This document shows positions 61,726-64,000 of a stretch of DNA of 64,000 nucleotides, in pieces. The notes under the pieces were generated by a model. That model had not been told where the DNA came from. It saw nothing but the letters and a program-made list of their open reading frames with translations, and searched no databases. The position numbers were made by a program, and so were the translations under genes. How positions within the stretch are numbered: position 1 is the stretch's first letter; each line of letters begins with the position of its first letter. Origin of the DNA: Tubiluchus corallicola (Eukaryota; Priapulida; Priapulimorpha; Priapulimorphida; Tubiluchidae); the NCBI GenBank assembly GCA_030141605.1, contig JAQGDQ010000233.1, positions 124,001 to 188,000 on the forward strand. The letters run 5' to 3'.

Positions 61726-64000
61726 GATTATGACGACAGCATCTGTTACAACGAGGACAATAACTGACCTCCGTCGACAGTTGGTAAAAAGGTCGGTTTA
61801 TTCATCCGATGGTCATTACATAGAATGTCAGGTAAAAGCTGCAATTTCTCAAGTAACATAACATTTTATATTACCTGTGAATGTTTTATATACTTGTCAA
61901 TTATAACTTATGAATGTTACAATTGAAATAAAGGATTAATTACTTAAGCAACTGATTAGATTCTAACGATTTCCTTGTTAGAGAATCACCGACCAATCAA
62001 CTTTCCGTGGAGACCCCCCGCTAACTCAACAACTGATCCCAAAACACGCAAGCTGAGTACTGCAGCTCCGCCGAGTTTATAATTAATTTAGCTCGGAAAA
62101 TTTCTGAAATTATCTAATTAAGCAATTAATTTCGATCTCATACTACGTGGTGTAATATTAAGTTTACTTTGCATTAACATTCAAAGTGTCAAAAAGCTGT
62201 CACGAAAATTGCTCGAGCGAAGTCTGTGTACGTCGCGCATCTAATTCGATTAAAATAAATATTGATTAAAGAATGTATTAATTTTCTTTTTCATAATCGT
62301 TGTTTGTGAAATTGTGTTACCAAAATCATTTGTTTTGGCTCGGTGCCATCAATATTAAACAAAAGTCAAAAACTCGTTTTTCTGAGTTTTGTATTAAAAT
62401 ATTTTGATAGAAATAAAATATTAAAGAAATGATATTTTGGCTATGTCAGAATACTACCTATCTGTTTTTCTTTCTCCTTTTGGTTGAGCACATTTACTTA
62501 ATAACGGCTTTCAAAAACGCAGTTTAAAAGGTTAAGAAATCGATTCGCTCGTTATGCCTCTCTTCTGTCTATCATTACACAAAATATGCGTAAAAGCTGT
62601 GATGGCAAAACACTATTGATATTGCTGATGCATTGTAAATAAATCATCGTAAATGGAAATTAATTTTTGCCGCTGTAGAAATCCAAGAACATAATTACCA
62701 AAAAAACAAATTCATATTTAATAACCCTGTATTTATAATAAATTTTTGTGTGAATAAATTTTCCATCGTAATTAATAAGTGAGTAAGTAAGTGAGTAAGA
62801 AACAAACAAAACAAGCATGGTATGTTAATCTCTTTTTAATTAGTACATAAACAAAATTTAGCCTAAGTATTGAATTCCAATATTGTATTGCACAATGCTT
62901 GGTGATTTATCAATGTTGGTGAGCTATATAGACACTGTACAATAACTAGGCTGAGATAATGATTATTTATGAATGAACCGAGGGTTTATCTCAAGTTATT
63001 AATGATGTGCTCAAGATGCCTGTTAGCTTAGCTGATAAACAAGGAATTCCTAAATTAATGAGAAAAATGGCGATAACTAGCTAAAATCTCACAAGAAACA
63101 CTCTCGTCGACAACCGCGAAGTTACAATAAACTCATTTTCTTGTAAAAATTATAGCAGCGTTCATTAATTATATAGTTACGCAATTAATAAAATAATTGA
63201 CAACTGCACGATCAAATAATGACATAGAGCCTGTTTTGGGAAAATTACACGCTAATTAAGTTTGAATCTGAAGGGTTACAAAATGAAGAGACTAAACTTA
63301 AGCGGTCCAAAAACACGCTAGACATTCTCAAGGTTATTATTTATTATTTTTTACCATTTATTCGTATATGTTTAGCGCAAACAATACAATCACATTAGCG
63401 AATTAATACAAAAAAATAATTTATCACTCTTAATAACTTAGCGTCAAGTTATCATCGACTAACGATAGAATAAACCCACAGTTATTAAATTCTGAGAATC
63501 AAACCTAACTGAATGGGAAGAAATGTAAAGACCAGCCGTTCCCTTTCACATTTCGTCCCTTTTCGGCTAGGTTCGGGTAAAAACATTTATTAATTGTGTT
63601 TTTGGGTGCTACAGAGTTTACTATCAATCTTCTATGTGAATAAAATAGCTGTGAATGCGTACTGGTAACGGAATTTAAGCAATGCTGGGTATGACTGCTA
63701 TATTAAGATCTACTAAGAGCGGCATAAAAATTAATTGTAAAAACGATAAATTGATCTATTCTTACTAAGAATTCATGCATACTATTACATGAGAACTTCC
63801 ATGCTATTTATTTCAGGTTACAAAAGCTGCCCAACTATGCGCGAGACATAAATTTACTTTTAGCTACTTTTTTGCTTAATTAATAATTTTGTGATAGATA
63901 TGATGAGTTAGGCCAATTAACTAGGTCTTAATTATCGTCTGAAATTACGTGCTCACTAGTGACACATTTTTAATGTTAATTCTAATTTAAAGTGTCTTGC
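61726..64000. other. AT-rich non-coding end of window
   Basis: No exon, RNA gene or mobile-element domain seen. A short GTAAGTGAGTAA direct repeat lies near 62780. Confidence 0.4.

Overview
This is an AT-rich, gene-poor stretch of an invertebrate animal nuclear genome. It has spliced genes with GT..AG introns of several hundred bases, many decayed non-LTR retrotransposons (LINEs), one Ty3/gypsy remnant, MITE-like elements and long microsatellites. It carries a CARHSP1/CSDC2-type cold-shock protein gene and a first exon of a rhodopsin-family peptide receptor. No prokaryotic operon or organelle signature was seen. The species cannot be named from the sequence; a lophotrochozoan or another soft-bodied invertebrate is a guess.

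Layout. Position 1-6300 holds minus-strand genes: a candidate short membrane-protein 3' end (1688-2017), a confident three-exon cold-shock-domain gene (2883-4796) and a 235-bp tandem duplication that appears to duplicate an exon (5786-6255). Position 6600-12600 is a retrotransposon zone: two degraded CR1/L2-like LINE copies flank a pair of opposed hAT-like MITEs, and the second LINE contains a long internal inverted repeat. Position 15090-16201 is a collapsed gypsy element (part of gag joined directly to the integrase tail, then an intact-looking LTR). A degenerate 15-16 bp minisatellite lies at 17.3 kb. Position 19279-19992 is an uninterrupted ORF for an orphan membrane protein with a coiled-coil-like ectodomain and a very cysteine-rich tail.

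Position 20-28 kb is mostly non-coding, with a tRNA-like SINE head, RT relics and a 119-bp TG tract. Position 28137-28518 is the first coding exon of a CCK/sulfakinin-like GPCR. A fairly young, 5'-truncated LINE starts only about 20 bp after its splice donor. From 34.8 kb to 60 kb the window is a graveyard of LINE fragments in both orientations, some apparently nested, separated by unannotated AT-rich DNA. The last 4 kb hold a long TAG tract, a GAT/ATG tract and no recognisable gene.

The genes do not form a pathway. The sequence supports three host genes or gene pieces with reasonable confidence (cold-shock protein, orphan Cys-rich membrane protein, GPCR exon) plus two tentative exon sets. 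Everything else recognisable is repeat-derived.
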